64,000 bases of DNA from Seonamhaeicola sp. (GCF_028281565.1 NZ_JANQJQ010000004.1:1-64000); one strand, 5' to 3'; shown: positions 50,367-60,755, counted from the first letter of the stretch. Numbers and translations: made by a program. The notes: generated from the letters alone by a model not told the origin.

Positions 50367-53300
50367 TTAAAATTCTAAAAGAATACCAGATGTAATGGTT
50401 TTTGATAATGGCGATCTGTTATTGGTTAACCCATTAAATGCCTGCTCCGGCTCAATGCCCTTATGGGATTGCCAGGTGAAAAAATTGTCAGCCTGTAAAA
50501 ACAACCTTAGTTTGCTCAGACCAATTCTATCAAGTGTAGCCTCCGGCACATTATACCCAAACGTTAAACTTTTAAGCCTGACATAATCGTTCTTGAATAA
50601 GAATCTTGTAGATCTTGATGCGTGATCGTTATTACTTGCTAATAGCAACGGAATATCTACCAAATCCCCCGGAGCATTCCAAGCGTCAAAATTATCGGGA
50701 TGTGCACTTGTTCCCGGGCTTTCAAACGGATTGATCAGTCTTGAATAATCAGTATCTAATAAATAAGCACCAAAGCTAAAATTGAACAGTACGTTTAAAT
50801 CAAATTGTTTGTACTTTATGAATGACGTGAATCCTCCCTGAATATCCGGCAGTGATGTTTTACCCTGCTCATATCTGGTAGCTTCATCATAGTCTTTTGT
50901 CGTGACTCTGCCAATAACTTCACCCTGAGCATCTAATTCATCCATAAACCACATACCTCTACCGTCGCCAGGGTCAACACCGGCCCATTCTCTGATATAG
51001 AAATCGAAAATGGAGTTTCCTACTTTCCAAAGCTTAGAGCCATTTATGATCTCATCCTGAGGCAACTTGGTAAATTCGTTGTCATCTAAAGAAAAGTTAA
51101 GCCCTGTAGACCACGTTAAATCGTCTGTACTAATGTTTATTGACCTTAATGAGAATTCCCATCCGTAATTTCTAATAGACCCTATGTTTGTAATAATTTT
51201 GTTAACTCCTAATGAAGAGGCAATAGGTTTTTCTAAAATAAGATCAACGGATTCTTTATCGTAATAATCAACGGTTCCGGAAAGTCTGCCATTGAAGAAC
51301 TCGAAATCCACACCAACATTCAAAGACTCTATCTTTTCCCATCTTAAATTAGGGTCTGAAACCCCTTCTAATAATATTCCGGTATTCCCTTCATTTACAA
51401 ACCCTGTTTGAAAAACCGATTGATACGGAAACAGATTGGTCGTTCTGTTATTTCCAAGTTCTCCATAAGACCCTCTGAACTTTAAATAGGTTAGTGTATT
51501 GTTATCGCTTAGGAAATTTTCTCTTGAAACCACCCAGCTGGCGCCTCCCCCCATAAAGGTTCCCCATCTGGTATCTTCCGAAAATCTGGTGGACCCGTCC
51601 GTTCTGATTGAAAATTCGGCAAAATACTTTTGGTCGAAATTATAGCTTGCCCTTCCCAAATAACTATTTATTCTTTCGGAAATGATATTACCTCCAACAG
51701 CTTCCGGAACTGTACTTCCGTTCAGGTTTTGTACTCCGGGTAAAAAACCGGTTCCCTGAGACAGTAAATCATCCTGAGTCTGCGTATACGCTTCTGTTAT
51801 GGCATCAACAGATATATTATGTTTACCAAAACTATTCGTATAATTTAATGACTGAATAGCATTGAGGGTTGTTGTTAAATCTCTATCCTGACTTACACGC
51901 CCCTGAACATTTGACGCCGCTCCAATGACATCATCATCAAAACTAAAGGAATCAAAAAGGTAGTTTTCAAAACTTATTTGTGTTTTAAATTTTAAGCCTT
52001 CAAATAGATTAACTTCCGCAAACGCATTTCCTACATAATTGGTTCTTACTATACGCTCTTTTCCTAGTAATAGACTGGCCAAAAGGTTTTCCCCATTATA
52101 AACCGGCCTTGTACTGTTTACAGGTTGCCCTGAAATTAATCCGTTACCCAGGTCATAAATGCGTTCTCCGGCATCATCCAGGATTAAAGCACCGTTGGCA
52201 TCTCTTGCATAAATTGGATAAATGCTCGACAATCCATAAATCCATGAAATGGCTTGTGTAGTACTACCGGACGTTTGATCCGGGTTGCCGGAACTAGATC
52301 GTGAAAAACTGGTATTTAACCCAATTTTAAACCAATCTGTAATTTGAGTGGTTAAATTTAATCTGGCAGAAACTCTTTCAAAACCTGATTGAATAACCGG
52401 TCCATCTTCATTTAAGTAATCAATGGACATAAAATAGGTAGAATTTTCGCTTCCCCCGGAAACATTTAAATTGTGATTAACTCTTAAGTAATCTTGTCTT
52501 ATAACCTCATCCTCCCAGTTTGATTGCCATAATAAATTAGCACCGGGAACTAAATTCCCGTTCTCGTCAATTGGGTTAGAAACGCTGTAAGGGTTATATC
52601 CCAAATAATCTACTAATCCACTGGTCGCATTGGCCGCTGCATCCATTGCAGACTGTCCGTTTTCATATTGATTGGTATTTCTTAGAGCCCTCCATGTAAG
52701 CCTTAGATAATCTTCAGGATCGGCTAAATCATGTATCCCTATAGTTGGGTTTGATATCCCAATTTGTGATCTGATCGACACTTTGGGTGATTGATTTCTA
52801 TTACCTTTTTTTGTGGTTATTAATATCACACCTCCAGCGGCCCTGGATCCGTATAAAGCAGAAGAGGCCGCATCTTTCAGTACTGAAATGGAGCCTATCT
52901 GATCCTGACTTATGGAATTAAGATTTCCGTTAAATGGTGCCCCGTCTACTACTATTAAAGGTTCCTGATCTAAATTAACACTGGCAAAACCTCTAATTCT
53001 AATGGAAGGATTATTCCCCGGTTGACCACCGGCAGTAAGAATGTTAACCCCCGGCACGACTCCTTGTAATGCTCTTAAAGGTGATGTTACCTGCTGTGTT
53101 TCAATAACATCATCTGATACCAAACCAACGGAACCTACAATAGATTGTTTGGTTTGTGTACCATAGGCTACCACAACAACTTCCTCTAAAGAAGTGGCAT
53201 CTTCCTGTAATACGGCATTAATAGTACTTGAAGTGCCTACTACAACTTCTCGCGAAGCAAAACCTACAAAACTAAAAACAAGTGTTTGACCTTCACTTGC

Positions 53301-53492
53301 GTTAATTGAATAGTTCCCGTCAAAATCTGCCGATGTTCCCGTTGATGTGTTTTTAATTAGGATCGTAGCTCCCGGTAGTGGTAAGTTATCCTTATCAACA
53401 ACTTTACCTGAAATAGTCCTTTCCTGTGCGAAAGATACAGACACAAAAAGGACCAAAACCACCAACAATAAATAGTGTTTTTTTACTTTCAT
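50367..53492 (-). CDS. SusC/RagA-like TonB-dependent transporter
   Basis: A 1041-residue outer-membrane transporter. A signal peptide (ending VSFAQ) is followed by a CarboxypepD_reg domain (about 24-100, GKVVDKDNLPLPGATI and ADFDGNYSINAS) and a SusC-type plug with EEVVVVAYGTQ, SIRIRGFASVN and VLKDAASSALYGSRAAGGVI. The large beta-barrel ends at TITSGILLEF. It imports the nutrient bound by SusD with energy from TonB-ExbBD. It is the first gene of the susC-susD-lipoprotein operon, and a membrane AraC regulator lies about 250 bp upstream on the same strand. Confidence 0.96.
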   Translation of the reverse strand: MKVKKHYLLLVVLVLFVSVSFAQERTISGKVVDKDNLPLPGATILIKNTSTGTSADFDGNYSINASEGQTLVFSFVGFASREVVVGTSSTINAVLQEDATSLEEVVVVAYGTQTKQSIVGSVGLVSDDVIETQQVTSPLRALQGVVPGVNILTAGGQPGNNPSIRIRGFASVNLDQEPLIVVDGAPFNGNLNSISQDQIGSISVLKDAASSALYGSRAAGGVILITTKKGNRNQSPKVSIRSQIGISNPTIGIHDLADPEDYLRLTWRALRNTNQYENGQSAMDAAANATSGLVDYLGYNPYSVSNPIDENGNLVPGANLLWQSNWEDEVIRQDYLRVNHNLNVSGGSENSTYFMSIDYLNEDGPVIQSGFERVSARLNLTTQITDWFKIGLNTSFSRSSSGNPDQTSGSTTQAISWIYGLSSIYPIYARDANGALILDDAGERIYDLGNGLISGQPVNSTRPVYNGENLLASLLLGKERIVRTNYVGNAFAEVNLFEGLKFKTQISFENYLFDSFSFDDDVIGAASNVQGRVSQDRDLTTTLNAIQSLNYTNSFGKHNISVDAITEAYTQTQDDLLSQGTGFLPGVQNLNGSTVPEAVGGNIISERINSYLGRASYNFDQKYFAEFSIRTDGSTRFSEDTRWGTFMGGGASWVVSRENFLSDNNTLTYLKFRGSYGELGNNRTTNLFPYQSVFQTGFVNEGNTGILLEGVSDPNLRWEKIESLNVGVDFEFFNGRLSGTVDYYDKESVDLILEKPIASSLGVNKIITNIGSIRNYGWEFSLRSINISTDDLTWSTGLNFSLDDNEFTKLPQDEIINGSKLWKVGNSIFDFYIREWAGVDPGDGRGMWFMDELDAQGEVIGRVTTKDYDEATRYEQGKTSLPDIQGGFTSFIKYKQFDLNVLFNFSFGAYLLDTDYSRLINPFESPGTSAHPDNFDAWNAPGDLVDIPLLLASNNDHASRSTRFLFKNDYVRLKSLTFGYNVPEATLDRIGLSKLRLFLQADNFFTWQSHKGIEPEQAFNGLTNNRSPLSKTITSGILLEF

Positions 53493-53534
53493 GAATAATT
53501 ATTTTTGTGAGTTAGTCTAATGCAGATTGAAAAG

Positions 53535-53647
53535 GAAGGCAGTAAAGATTTTTTTTAAGTGACTAATTCAAAAAAATTATACTTTACTAATGAAATCTAA
53601 AGTTTAGTGAATTCTAAGTGATATTGTAAAGCTCTTTAACTGCCTTA
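53535..53647. promoter_or_regulatory. Inverted AAGGCAGT motifs upstream of susC
   Basis: GAAGGCAGTAAAG (53535-53547) and CTTTAACTGCCTTA (53634-53647) are near-complements about 86 bp apart in the 251-bp susC upstream region, with several further AGTAAAG and AGTTTAG words between. They may be sites of the neighbouring AraC regulator. No perfect TAnnTTTG was seen in this region. Confidence 0.3.
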
Positions 53648-53743
53648 CCTTGTACAATTGCAATAGTAAAGCAATAGATAATTCCTATGAAACCGGGAAA
53701 AACTTATAATAGTTTACTTGTCCGAAGATTAATTACCTTGAAT

Positions 53744-55258
53744 TTACTTGTAATTATTCCTGATTTGAGATTGAATGAATTCTGAAGGTGTAACAGACAT
53801 TTCCTTTTTGAAGGCCTTATTGAATGTCACCTTATTATTATAACCAACCTCGTAGGCTATATCAATAATATGTAAACTCCCATGAATGTCATCCTTTAAA
53901 ATATTCACGGCCTCTTTTATCCTGAACTTATTAATTAATTCAAAAAAGTTCATTCCGAAATGTTCATTAATAATTTGAGACGTGTTATGCCTGGTGGTAT
54001 TTAACTTATTAGATAATATTTCAAGACTTATATTGTTTTCTTTATAGACCTTATCCTGGATGAGTAACTTAATTAAGTTTTCCTTAAGCTCATTTGACAA
54101 GGCATTGGTAAGTCCTGATTTTTGATACTTTTCTATAAGATTCAAATGGTTTCTTCTGAAAATTTCAGGTTGTACATAGGCCATTTGGGCTATATAGACT
54201 ACCATTAACGACATAAGGGCGATCTGAAAATGAGAAATAAACGTTGACCAACTCCCCAACACATCAAAAATGGAGGCTCCATAAACCAAATATGAAACAA
54301 TATAAGCTATATGTAACATAAAAATATTCCGCTTCCATTTACTGGTATCATCTTTTTTAGGCACTTCATTTTTTGATTTGGAGAACAATAATTTACCTAT
54401 AAAAAAAGCATAAATACTAAGGGAAGTAACTTTTGAAATAAATATGCTAAAATCATATGTTTCTTTTAAAGGGTTTACACCAATCATCAATTTCAACTTT
54501 TCCAATGGTGTCATTGCATACAGCGGAAAAAACAACGTTAAAAACACCAATGCCGGCAAAAAATGCAACACATCAACCATTTTGAATTTATGGTATTTTA
54601 ATATAGATCTAAAATAAAGAAACAATAAAGGACCAAATAATAAAGCAACTGTAGATGAAATGCGATAGGTATGCGGGAATTGAAGTCGCAGGTTTGTCAT
54701 AAACAAAACAAACTCAAGAATAAATAAGGAATGAACACCTACAAAACAACCAATAAAAAGTTTGGCATTCCTACTGGCATTTTTAATAAAGTTAATGACC
54801 ACCATAAAGTAAAAGCCTATAAGAGCCGCACAAAAGTAAACGAAAGACAAAATGGTAATTTGAGGCCGATACTTTTTATTTAAAACATTATAGGCATCTG
54901 TTCCCTTTATAGCATCATAAGACCCATTCTTTAAAATTGAAAAATCTAAGGTATTTCTGATATACTTTTCTGTAAACTTTAAAGCATCTTCAGGCTGCTC
55001 TAATTCGGCATTTAATATGGCTAAGTTTCTAAAAATGTTAATAGAATCCGCATGCTTTTGCTTCCAGGCATTTTGATAAAGCACTAACAATTCCAGTTGC
55101 GTCATATCATTGTTAATACTTTGCTCCTTTATTAAACTATCTATCTGGGTTTGCCAGAAATTGAAATCATGCTTAACAGCCGCAAAACCACACATTATAT
55201 TTGTTAACAAAACAAATAAGCATATAGCATAAACCACGCTTTTAGGTTGATTTGGCAT
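53744..55258 (-). CDS. Membrane-anchored AraC-family regulator
   Basis: A 504-residue protein. A signal-like first helix is followed by a roughly 105-residue periplasmic, helical, TPR-like segment (about 28-132) and about seven membrane helices (about 137-365). A C-terminal AraC DNA-binding domain (about 400-500) shows ISLEILSNKLNTTRHNTSQI and the second helix pair IAYEVGYNNKVTFNKAFKKE with VTPSEF. Such one-component regulators sense a ligand at the envelope and act on nearby promoters. The gene precedes susC on the same strand, so control of that operon is the first hypothesis. Confidence 0.88.
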   Translation of the reverse strand: MPNQPKSVVYAICLFVLLTNIMCGFAAVKHDFNFWQTQIDSLIKEQSINNDMTQLELLVLYQNAWKQKHADSINIFRNLAILNAELEQPEDALKFTEKYIRNTLDFSILKNGSYDAIKGTDAYNVLNKKYRPQITILSFVYFCAALIGFYFMVVINFIKNASRNAKLFIGCFVGVHSLFILEFVLFMTNLRLQFPHTYRISSTVALLFGPLLFLYFRSILKYHKFKMVDVLHFLPALVFLTLFFPLYAMTPLEKLKLMIGVNPLKETYDFSIFISKVTSLSIYAFFIGKLLFSKSKNEVPKKDDTSKWKRNIFMLHIAYIVSYLVYGASIFDVLGSWSTFISHFQIALMSLMVVYIAQMAYVQPEIFRRNHLNLIEKYQKSGLTNALSNELKENLIKLLIQDKVYKENNISLEILSNKLNTTRHNTSQIINEHFGMNFFELINKFRIKEAVNILKDDIHGSLHIIDIAYEVGYNNKVTFNKAFKKEMSVTPSEFIQSQIRNNYK

Positions 55259-55408
55259 TATTTAGATTTCTTAAAATGGTGTGCTTAATTGAAAATTAAA
55301 AATATTGTCGATGAAAACTCTTAAAACTATCTTAAAAAGGTAACATCCGATAATAGTTTACCTGAAATTTCAACGAATAAGCACAAAACCAAAGCGTTGA
55401 CAGAAAAA

Positions 55409-55438
55409 AAAGCTGATTAAATTTCTTTAATCAGCTTT
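55409..55438 (-). terminator. Intrinsic terminator after galE
   Basis: AAAGCTGATTAAA-tttc-TTTAATCAGCTTT is a perfect 13-bp stem with T runs on both sides. It serves galE (minus strand, 23 bp after its end). Confidence 0.85.
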
Positions 55439-55461
55439 TTAAATATGGTGGTGAATACTTT

Positions 55462-56487
55462 TTATTCTTTGCCCCTAACTTTTTGTTCCCATTTCCAGGC
55501 AGAAAGCATAGCATCATCTAAACTTAACTCTGTTTTCCAACCTAATTCATCATTAGCCTTATTAGTATCAGCGTAAGCGGAAATAATATCACCTTCCCTT
55601 CTACCAACAATCTTATAATTAAGTTTTTCACCGGAAACGCGTTCAAAGGCATGGACCACTTCCAGTACAGAACTTCCTTTTCCGGTTCCTAAATTAAAAG
55701 TCTCATAACTTTCTTTATTCTTGTTTTGAAGTAACCTTTCCAAAGCAACCACATGCGCTTTTGCCAAATCAACTACATGAATATAATCACGGATACAAGT
55801 ACCATCCGGAGTAGGGTAATCATCTCCAAAAACAGACAGCTGCTCGCGAATTCCAATAGCCGTTTGCGTAATAAATGGCACTAAATTCTGAGGCACTCCA
55901 ATAGGCAGTTCCCCAATTTCAGCAGATTCATGGGCTCCAACCGGATTAAAATAACGCAGCGCAATAGCTTTTAAGCTGGGCACTACTTTACAGGTATCTC
56001 TAATGACTTCCTCACCTATTTGTTTGGTATTTCCGTAAGGGGACTCAGCTTGTTTTACCGGGGCGCTTTCGGTAATTGGTAATTCATCAGCTTGTCCATA
56101 AACAGTACAAGATGAGCTAAAAATAAAACTGGCTTCCGGTAACTTCTTTAGTTCCTTTAGTAAATAAACTAATGTCCCGATATTATTTTCATAATACAAT
56201 AATGGTTTAGTAACACTCTCCCCAACAGCTTTGCTGGCTGCAAAGTGAATAACTCCTTTGACGTCGTTGTGCTTTTTGAAAAAGGCTTCAACAGCTTCCT
56301 TTTCTTTTAAATCAATTTTTTCAAAAATCGGTGTTTTCCCCGTGATTACCGTAATACCATCAAGTACCTTTTCGGAAGAGTTTGATAAGTCATCAATAAT
56401 AACAACTTCGTAACCTGCCTCTTGTAATTCTACAACGGTATGCGATCCTATAAATCCTAATCCACCGGTAACTAATATTTTATCCAT
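55462..56487 (-). CDS. galE: UDP-glucose 4-epimerase
   Basis: A 341-residue cytoplasmic enzyme that interconverts UDP-glucose and UDP-galactose. The NAD-binding motif GGLGFIGSHT is at 8-17, catalytic Ser/Thr in FSSSCTVYG, YGNTKQIGEE supplies Tyr-x3-Lys, and FNPVGAHESAEIGE is typical of GalE. Its start overlaps the end of the sugar aminotransferase gene by 8 bp, so the pair probably works in nucleotide-sugar synthesis for surface polysaccharide. Confidence 0.93.
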   Translation of the reverse strand: MDKILVTGGLGFIGSHTVVELQEAGYEVVIIDDLSNSSEKVLDGITVITGKTPIFEKIDLKEKEAVEAFFKKHNDVKGVIHFAASKAVGESVTKPLLYYENNIGTLVYLLKELKKLPEASFIFSSSCTVYGQADELPITESAPVKQAESPYGNTKQIGEEVIRDTCKVVPSLKAIALRYFNPVGAHESAEIGELPIGVPQNLVPFITQTAIGIREQLSVFGDDYPTPDGTCIRDYIHVVDLAKAHVVALERLLQNKNKESYETFNLGTGKGSSVLEVVHAFERVSGEKLNYKIVGRREGDIISAYADTNKANDELGWKTELSLDDAMLSAWKWEQKVRGKE

Positions 56488-57613
56488 TTACAAATTTTAT
56501 AACAGTTGATGTAATATATGCTATTTGTTCGTCATCTAGTTCCGTATGCATAGGTAACGAGATAACTTCCTGAACCAGCTGGTTAGTTACTTTAAAATCG
56601 TCTTCATTATACCTGTCATCAGCGTATGCTTTTTGTTTGTGCAACGGAATTGGGTAGTACACGCCACAAGGAATGCCATTCTCATTTAAATGCTTTGCCA
56701 GAGCATCTCTGTCAACACCTTTTACTTTTAAAGTATATTGATGGAACACATGATTGTCTTCGGTTCCGTATCTGTAAGGCGTTTCGATATTAGAAACAGT
56801 TTCAAAAGCCTTATCGTATTTATCGGCTGCTTCCCTTCTGCTTTTACAGTAATTATCCAAATGCGGTAATTTAGCATCCAAAACGGCAGCCTGAATACTG
56901 TCCAGGCGGGAATTAACACCAACCACATCATGGTGGTAACGCACATACATACCATGGTTGACAATACCCCTTATCGTATGTGCCAATTCATCATTATTGG
57001 TAAAAATGGCGCCTCCGTCACCATAACATCCTAAATTTTTTGATGGAAAGAATGATGTGGCTCCTACATCACCAATAGTTCCAACTTTTACCTTGGTACC
57101 ATCGGCATATGTATAATTAGCCCCAATTGCTTGCGCATTATCTTCAATGACGTATAAATTATGTTCCCTGGCAATTTCCATAATGGCTTCCATATTGGCA
57201 CACTGACCAAATAAATGGACCGGAACAATAGCTTTTGTTTTAGGTGTAATTGCCGATTTAATTGCGTCGATATTGATGTTGAAATCATCTTCATTCACAT
57301 CAACTAAAACAGGCGTTAAATTAAGTAAGGCAATCACCTCTACAGTAGCAGCAAAAGTAAAATCTGCCGTTATCACCTCATCACCGGGCTTTAAACCAAG
57401 TCCCATCATCGCAATTTGCAAGGCATCCGTACCATTGGCACAAGGAATGACATGTTTTACGCCGAGATAGTTTTCTAAATTCTTCTGAAATTCGTGAACC
57501 TTAGGGCCGTTAATAAATGATGCGGTTTCAATTACTTCCTGGATAGAAGGGTTTACAACGTCTTTAATCCCGTTATACTGACCTTTAAGGTCAACCATGT
57601 GAATTTTCTTCAT
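56480..57613 (-). CDS. DegT/DnrJ/EryC1/StrS-family sugar aminotransferase
   Basis: A 377-residue PLP-dependent enzyme that transaminates keto-sugars bound to nucleotides. CANGTDALQIAMMGLGLKPG binds phosphate of PLP, VIEDNAQAIGANY is the conserved Asp region, and FFPSKNLGCYGDGG carries the Schiff-base Lys. HGMYVRYHHDVVGVNSRLD and the C-terminal GIPCGVYYPIPLH complete the family pattern. The product could be an amino sugar for O-antigen or capsule. It overlaps galE by 8 bp and is divergent from the Kdo transferase. Confidence 0.92.
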   Translation of the reverse strand: MKKIHMVDLKGQYNGIKDVVNPSIQEVIETASFINGPKVHEFQKNLENYLGVKHVIPCANGTDALQIAMMGLGLKPGDEVITADFTFAATVEVIALLNLTPVLVDVNEDDFNINIDAIKSAITPKTKAIVPVHLFGQCANMEAIMEIAREHNLYVIEDNAQAIGANYTYADGTKVKVGTIGDVGATSFFPSKNLGCYGDGGAIFTNNDELAHTIRGIVNHGMYVRYHHDVVGVNSRLDSIQAAVLDAKLPHLDNYCKSRREAADKYDKAFETVSNIETPYRYGTEDNHVFHQYTLKVKGVDRDALAKHLNENGIPCGVYYPIPLHKQKAYADDRYNEDDFKVTNQLVQEVISLPMHTELDDEQIAYITSTVIKFVNG

Positions 57614-57728
57614 TTGAAAAAATTATAACTCAATTTGTTTTACATCTTTTAGACTCAATCTATTGAGTTTTGAGACCACGAAATTACAAAAAATCATATA
57701 GCTAAACCAATGAATTTCCTTTAAAGAA

Positions 57729-58991
57729 ATGTATTTTAGCAACAAACAAACAATATTGAGTTTTCTTTATAACATTGGCATTAATTTAACGCATTTTGGC
57801 TTAAAATGTTTAAGTCCTTTTAACGATAAAATCAAATCCGGCGTTAGAGGGCGTGCAGACACTTTTAACACTTTAAAAAAGCATTTAAATACCGAAAACA
57901 AAACCCTTTGGTTTCATTGCGCCTCTTTAGGTGAGTATGAGCAAGGGCTTCCTGTTTTTAAAGCATTAAGGAAGCATTATAAAGATCACAAAATAGTGCT
58001 TAGTTTTTTCTCTCCATCCGGTTATGAGATTAGAAAAAACTCACCCATTGCAGACCTTGTGGTGTATCTGCCTTTGGATACAAAAAAGAATGCCAAACGA
58101 TTTTTAAATATTGTAAATCCGGAGCTTACCATTTTTGTTAAATATGATATTTGGCCCCATTTTTTATACGAAATAAAAACCCGGAATTTAAGAGCCATAT
58201 TGATCTCGGCCAGCTTTAGAGCCAATCAGTCCTACTTCAAATTTTATGGTAAGCAGCTAAGGCGGGCTTTATTTGCTTTTGAACATATTTTTACTCAAAA
58301 CGACGTTTCAAAAAAGTTACTCCATTCCATTGGTTACAATCATGCAACGGTTTCGGGAGACACCCGTTTTGATAGGGTATACAGCCAATTGGAATTAAAC
58401 AATACGTTAAGTTTTATTGACGTATTTAAAAACAACGAATTATGTGTTGTAGCCGGTAGCACATGGCCGGAAGGCGAAGCCTTATTTGTTGATTTTATTA
58501 ACGCGAATAGACCTAAAAACGTAAAATTCATCATTGCGCCACATAATATCAAACCAAATCAAATAAATAGTTTAAAAGAAAAGTTACTGGTTGAGACTGT
58601 TTTATTCTCAGAAAAAGACGACCAACCGCTTAGAGAAGCCCGGGTTTTTATAGTAGATACCATTGGTATCCTTTCTAAAATTTATAGTTATGCTGACATT
58701 GCCTACGTTGGTGGCGCTGTGGGAAATACGGGATTACACAACACGTTAGAACCTGCCGTTTTTGGTATTCCCATTATCATAGGAAGTAACCATACAAAGT
58801 TTCCCGAGGCCCAGGCGATGATTGATAAAGGCGGACTGTTTGCCATTTCCAGTCAAAATGAATTTGACTTTATTCTGAATAAATTAATCCATAAAGGTGA
58901 CTTTCGTCGAGAAAGTGGGTCAAAAAGTTCAGAATATATTAAAGAGAATCGGGGTGCTGTCATCCAAATTCTCGATTATTTACGTATATAA
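57729..58991 (+). CDS. waaA: Kdo transferase (3-deoxy-D-manno-octulosonate transferase)
   Basis: A 420-residue inner-membrane glycosyltransferase of family GT30 that attaches Kdo to lipid A. A hydrophobic N terminus (LSFLYNIGINLTHFGL) acts as anchor. LWFHCASLGEYEQGLPVFKAL contains the catalytic Glu region, and the C-terminal GT-B half shows IAYVGGAVGNTGLHNTLEPA, the usual nucleotide-sugar binding block. Position next to nucleotide-sugar genes fits LPS assembly. Confidence 0.93.
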   Translation: MYFSNKQTILSFLYNIGINLTHFGLKCLSPFNDKIKSGVRGRADTFNTLKKHLNTENKTLWFHCASLGEYEQGLPVFKALRKHYKDHKIVLSFFSPSGYEIRKNSPIADLVVYLPLDTKKNAKRFLNIVNPELTIFVKYDIWPHFLYEIKTRNLRAILISASFRANQSYFKFYGKQLRRALFAFEHIFTQNDVSKKLLHSIGYNHATVSGDTRFDRVYSQLELNNTLSFIDVFKNNELCVVAGSTWPEGEALFVDFINANRPKNVKFIIAPHNIKPNQINSLKEKLLVETVLFSEKDDQPLREARVFIVDTIGILSKIYSYADIAYVGGAVGNTGLHNTLEPAVFGIPIIIGSNHTKFPEAQAMIDKGGLFAISSQNEFDFILNKLIHKGDFRRESGSKSSEYIKENRGAVIQILDYLRI

Positions 58992-59108
58992 CTTGAATTT
59001 CTGATAGCTTGTTAAGAATTTTAACATATCCTTTTTGATTTTTGTTAAAACCCATTAACTTAGTAGTCAAATTCTTAAACTTATTTAATTAACACTAAAA
59101 CAATTATC

Positions 59109-59408
59109 ATGAAAAAACTAATTTTTAGTACTGCTATCTTATTAGCATTAAGTTTATCTTTTACTTCTTGTAGAGACACTAAAAAAACAGAAGAAGCTCA
59201 GGATGCCGTTGAGCAAGCCGCTGAAGCTGTAGGAGATGCAGCTGAGGAAGCTGCAGCAGATGTTGAAGAAGCTGCCAAAGAAGTAGTTGAAAAAGCTGCT
59301 GATGCTGTTGAAGAAACTGCTAAGGAAGCTACAGAGGCTGCAGGAGAAGCTGTAGATAAGGCTGCTGAAGCTGCTAAAGATAAAATTAAAGAGACTTCAG
59401 GACATTAA
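59109..59408 (+). CDS. Ala/Glu-rich amphipathic lipoprotein
   Basis: A 99-residue exported lipoprotein (signal ALSLSFTSCRDTKK, Cys21). After the Cys the chain is almost only Ala, Glu, Lys, Asp and Val, in 11-residue-like periods (repeats such as EEAAKEVVEKAADAVEETA), which predicts one long amphipathic helix. The pattern is like apolipoprotein- or LEA-type stress proteins and small envelope lipoproteins. Homology cannot be argued, since low-complexity sequence converges. A strong terminator follows. Expression is probably high, given a plain promoter-gene-terminator unit. Confidence 0.75.
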   Translation: MKKLIFSTAILLALSLSFTSCRDTKKTEEAQDAVEQAAEAVGDAAEEAAADVEEAAKEVVEKAADAVEETAKEATEAAGEAVDKAAEAAKDKIKETSGH

Positions 59409-59432
59409 TTCCTAAAAAGCCCTTTAAAAATA

Positions 59433-59460
59433 AAAAGCAGCCAGTTGGCTGCTTTTTTTA
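59433..59460 (+). terminator. Bidirectional intrinsic terminator
   Basis: AAAAGCAGCCA-gt-TGGCTGCTTTT is a perfect 11-bp stem followed by Ts; an A run precedes it, so it also works for the minus-strand gene that ends at 59467. Confidence 0.88.
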
Positions 59461-59466
59461 TTCCGT

Positions 59467-60747
59467 TCAATCATTAAAATCTTCAAAATAACTTTTTTCA
59501 CTTACAAGGTCCTTGATCCTTATAAAGTCCAACATTCCAGTACCCTTAAATACATTTTCCAAACCTATTATTTTTCCATTCGCCTGTTCATAAACCCCGG
59601 AATAAATTTGTTCATTATTGACAAACACCGAGACATTTTTATTTTCTACCAAAATCCTTAAATCATTCCATGAACCAAGGTTTAACCTAAACAATGACAA
59701 ATCATCATGAACACCACTTAGAACGGTTTCCCCTATTTTCATCCCGGAAAATTGGGAACACCCTGCTTCCATAAGGTTTAAATGATTAACTTCATTTTCG
59801 CATATGATCCTAAAAATAAAATCATAGCATGTAATACCTCCTAATTCTTTAGAATTTTTAAATCTCAGGTTCAATTCGAAATTATCCCCATCAATATCAA
59901 ATTCCTTAAAAAGCCTATGTGTCACATAATAAACCTGATTGGTATTAAAGCCTATGGAATCCAGGTATTTCGGTGGATAATACAAACTTCCTGAAAGCGG
60001 AATCGTATCAATTTTTTTATCTATCCAAAAACTATTGTTAGTGGCTTCATTATTAAAATAACTATCCCATGCATTGGATAGAGCTAAAACCCTTTTTGAT
60101 TCCAGTGTTTGATCTTCACTGATTAAATCGACAAAATAACGCCCCGGAATTTGATAGGTGAAATTTCGTCTAAATTTACTTTTATCAACTAAGATGGTCT
60201 GCGGCCCCCTTACCGGATGGTTAAAGCCAAAATCGATATAGGTGCTATCTGAAGTAACATTTGAAAGATCATAATTTACCGATATAGTATAAGGAACAAC
60301 ACCTATGGAATCTACCAAATCAAACTCAAACGCCTCTATAGCCTTAGAGTTTTTAGGTTTTTCAAAAGGTCTATAAATAAAAAAGACTGTTACCAGCAAA
60401 AGAATTAAAACAACAATAAACACAGGTTTATTGCTTCTTGGTTTTGCAGATTCCTTATTACTATTTGTTCTAGTATTTACAAATTGTACAAAGGCTTCCC
60501 AACTGGAATACTCTAAATATTTGGCTAATGCTTCTTTAGTGGCCTGCTGAGGATTATAATATTTCTTGTACTTAATTTTCCCAAAAAGTCGTTTTAACGT
60601 ATGCGGACTAATTGAAATATTTGACTTTTCGGATATAAGTTTTGAAAGCTTTACATACTCGGATTCCCTCCAATCTGCAGATGGTTTCCAGTCTAATTTT
60701 CTTTCTATTTCCTGGAGGCAATATTTTAAGTATTCCTGCTCAATCAT
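59467..60747 (-). CDS. Membrane-anchored HTH regulator with extracytoplasmic sensor
   Basis: A 426-residue protein. Residues 1-90 are cytoplasmic and helical, with LSKLISEKSNISISPHTLKR as a helix-turn-helix candidate and the YNPQQATKEALAKYLEYSSW pattern I associate with Bacteroidota one-component regulators. A single membrane helix (about 109-126, VFIVVLILLLVTVFFIY) follows. The extracytoplasmic part has a PKD-like sandwich (about 140-210) and a concanavalin-like domain (about 235-420) that could bind carbohydrate. It is divergent from the DUF5107/TPR gene, its likely target. The fold assignments are by pattern only. Confidence 0.7.
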   Translation of the reverse strand: MIEQEYLKYCLQEIERKLDWKPSADWRESEYVKLSKLISEKSNISISPHTLKRLFGKIKYKKYYNPQQATKEALAKYLEYSSWEAFVQFVNTRTNSNKESAKPRSNKPVFIVVLILLLVTVFFIYRPFEKPKNSKAIEAFEFDLVDSIGVVPYTISVNYDLSNVTSDSTYIDFGFNHPVRGPQTILVDKSKFRRNFTYQIPGRYFVDLISEDQTLESKRVLALSNAWDSYFNNEATNNSFWIDKKIDTIPLSGSLYYPPKYLDSIGFNTNQVYYVTHRLFKEFDIDGDNFELNLRFKNSKELGGITCYDFIFRIICENEVNHLNLMEAGCSQFSGMKIGETVLSGVHDDLSLFRLNLGSWNDLRILVENKNVSVFVNNEQIYSGVYEQANGKIIGLENVFKGTGMLDFIRIKDLVSEKSYFEDFND

Positions 60748-60755
60748 TTAAATTA

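Noticed and set aside
48138-58991. SusCD, galE, aminotransferase and waaA as one polysaccharide utilisation or synthesis island
   Set aside because: Terminators, gaps and opposite orientations separate them, and no glycoside hydrolase or lyase is within the set.
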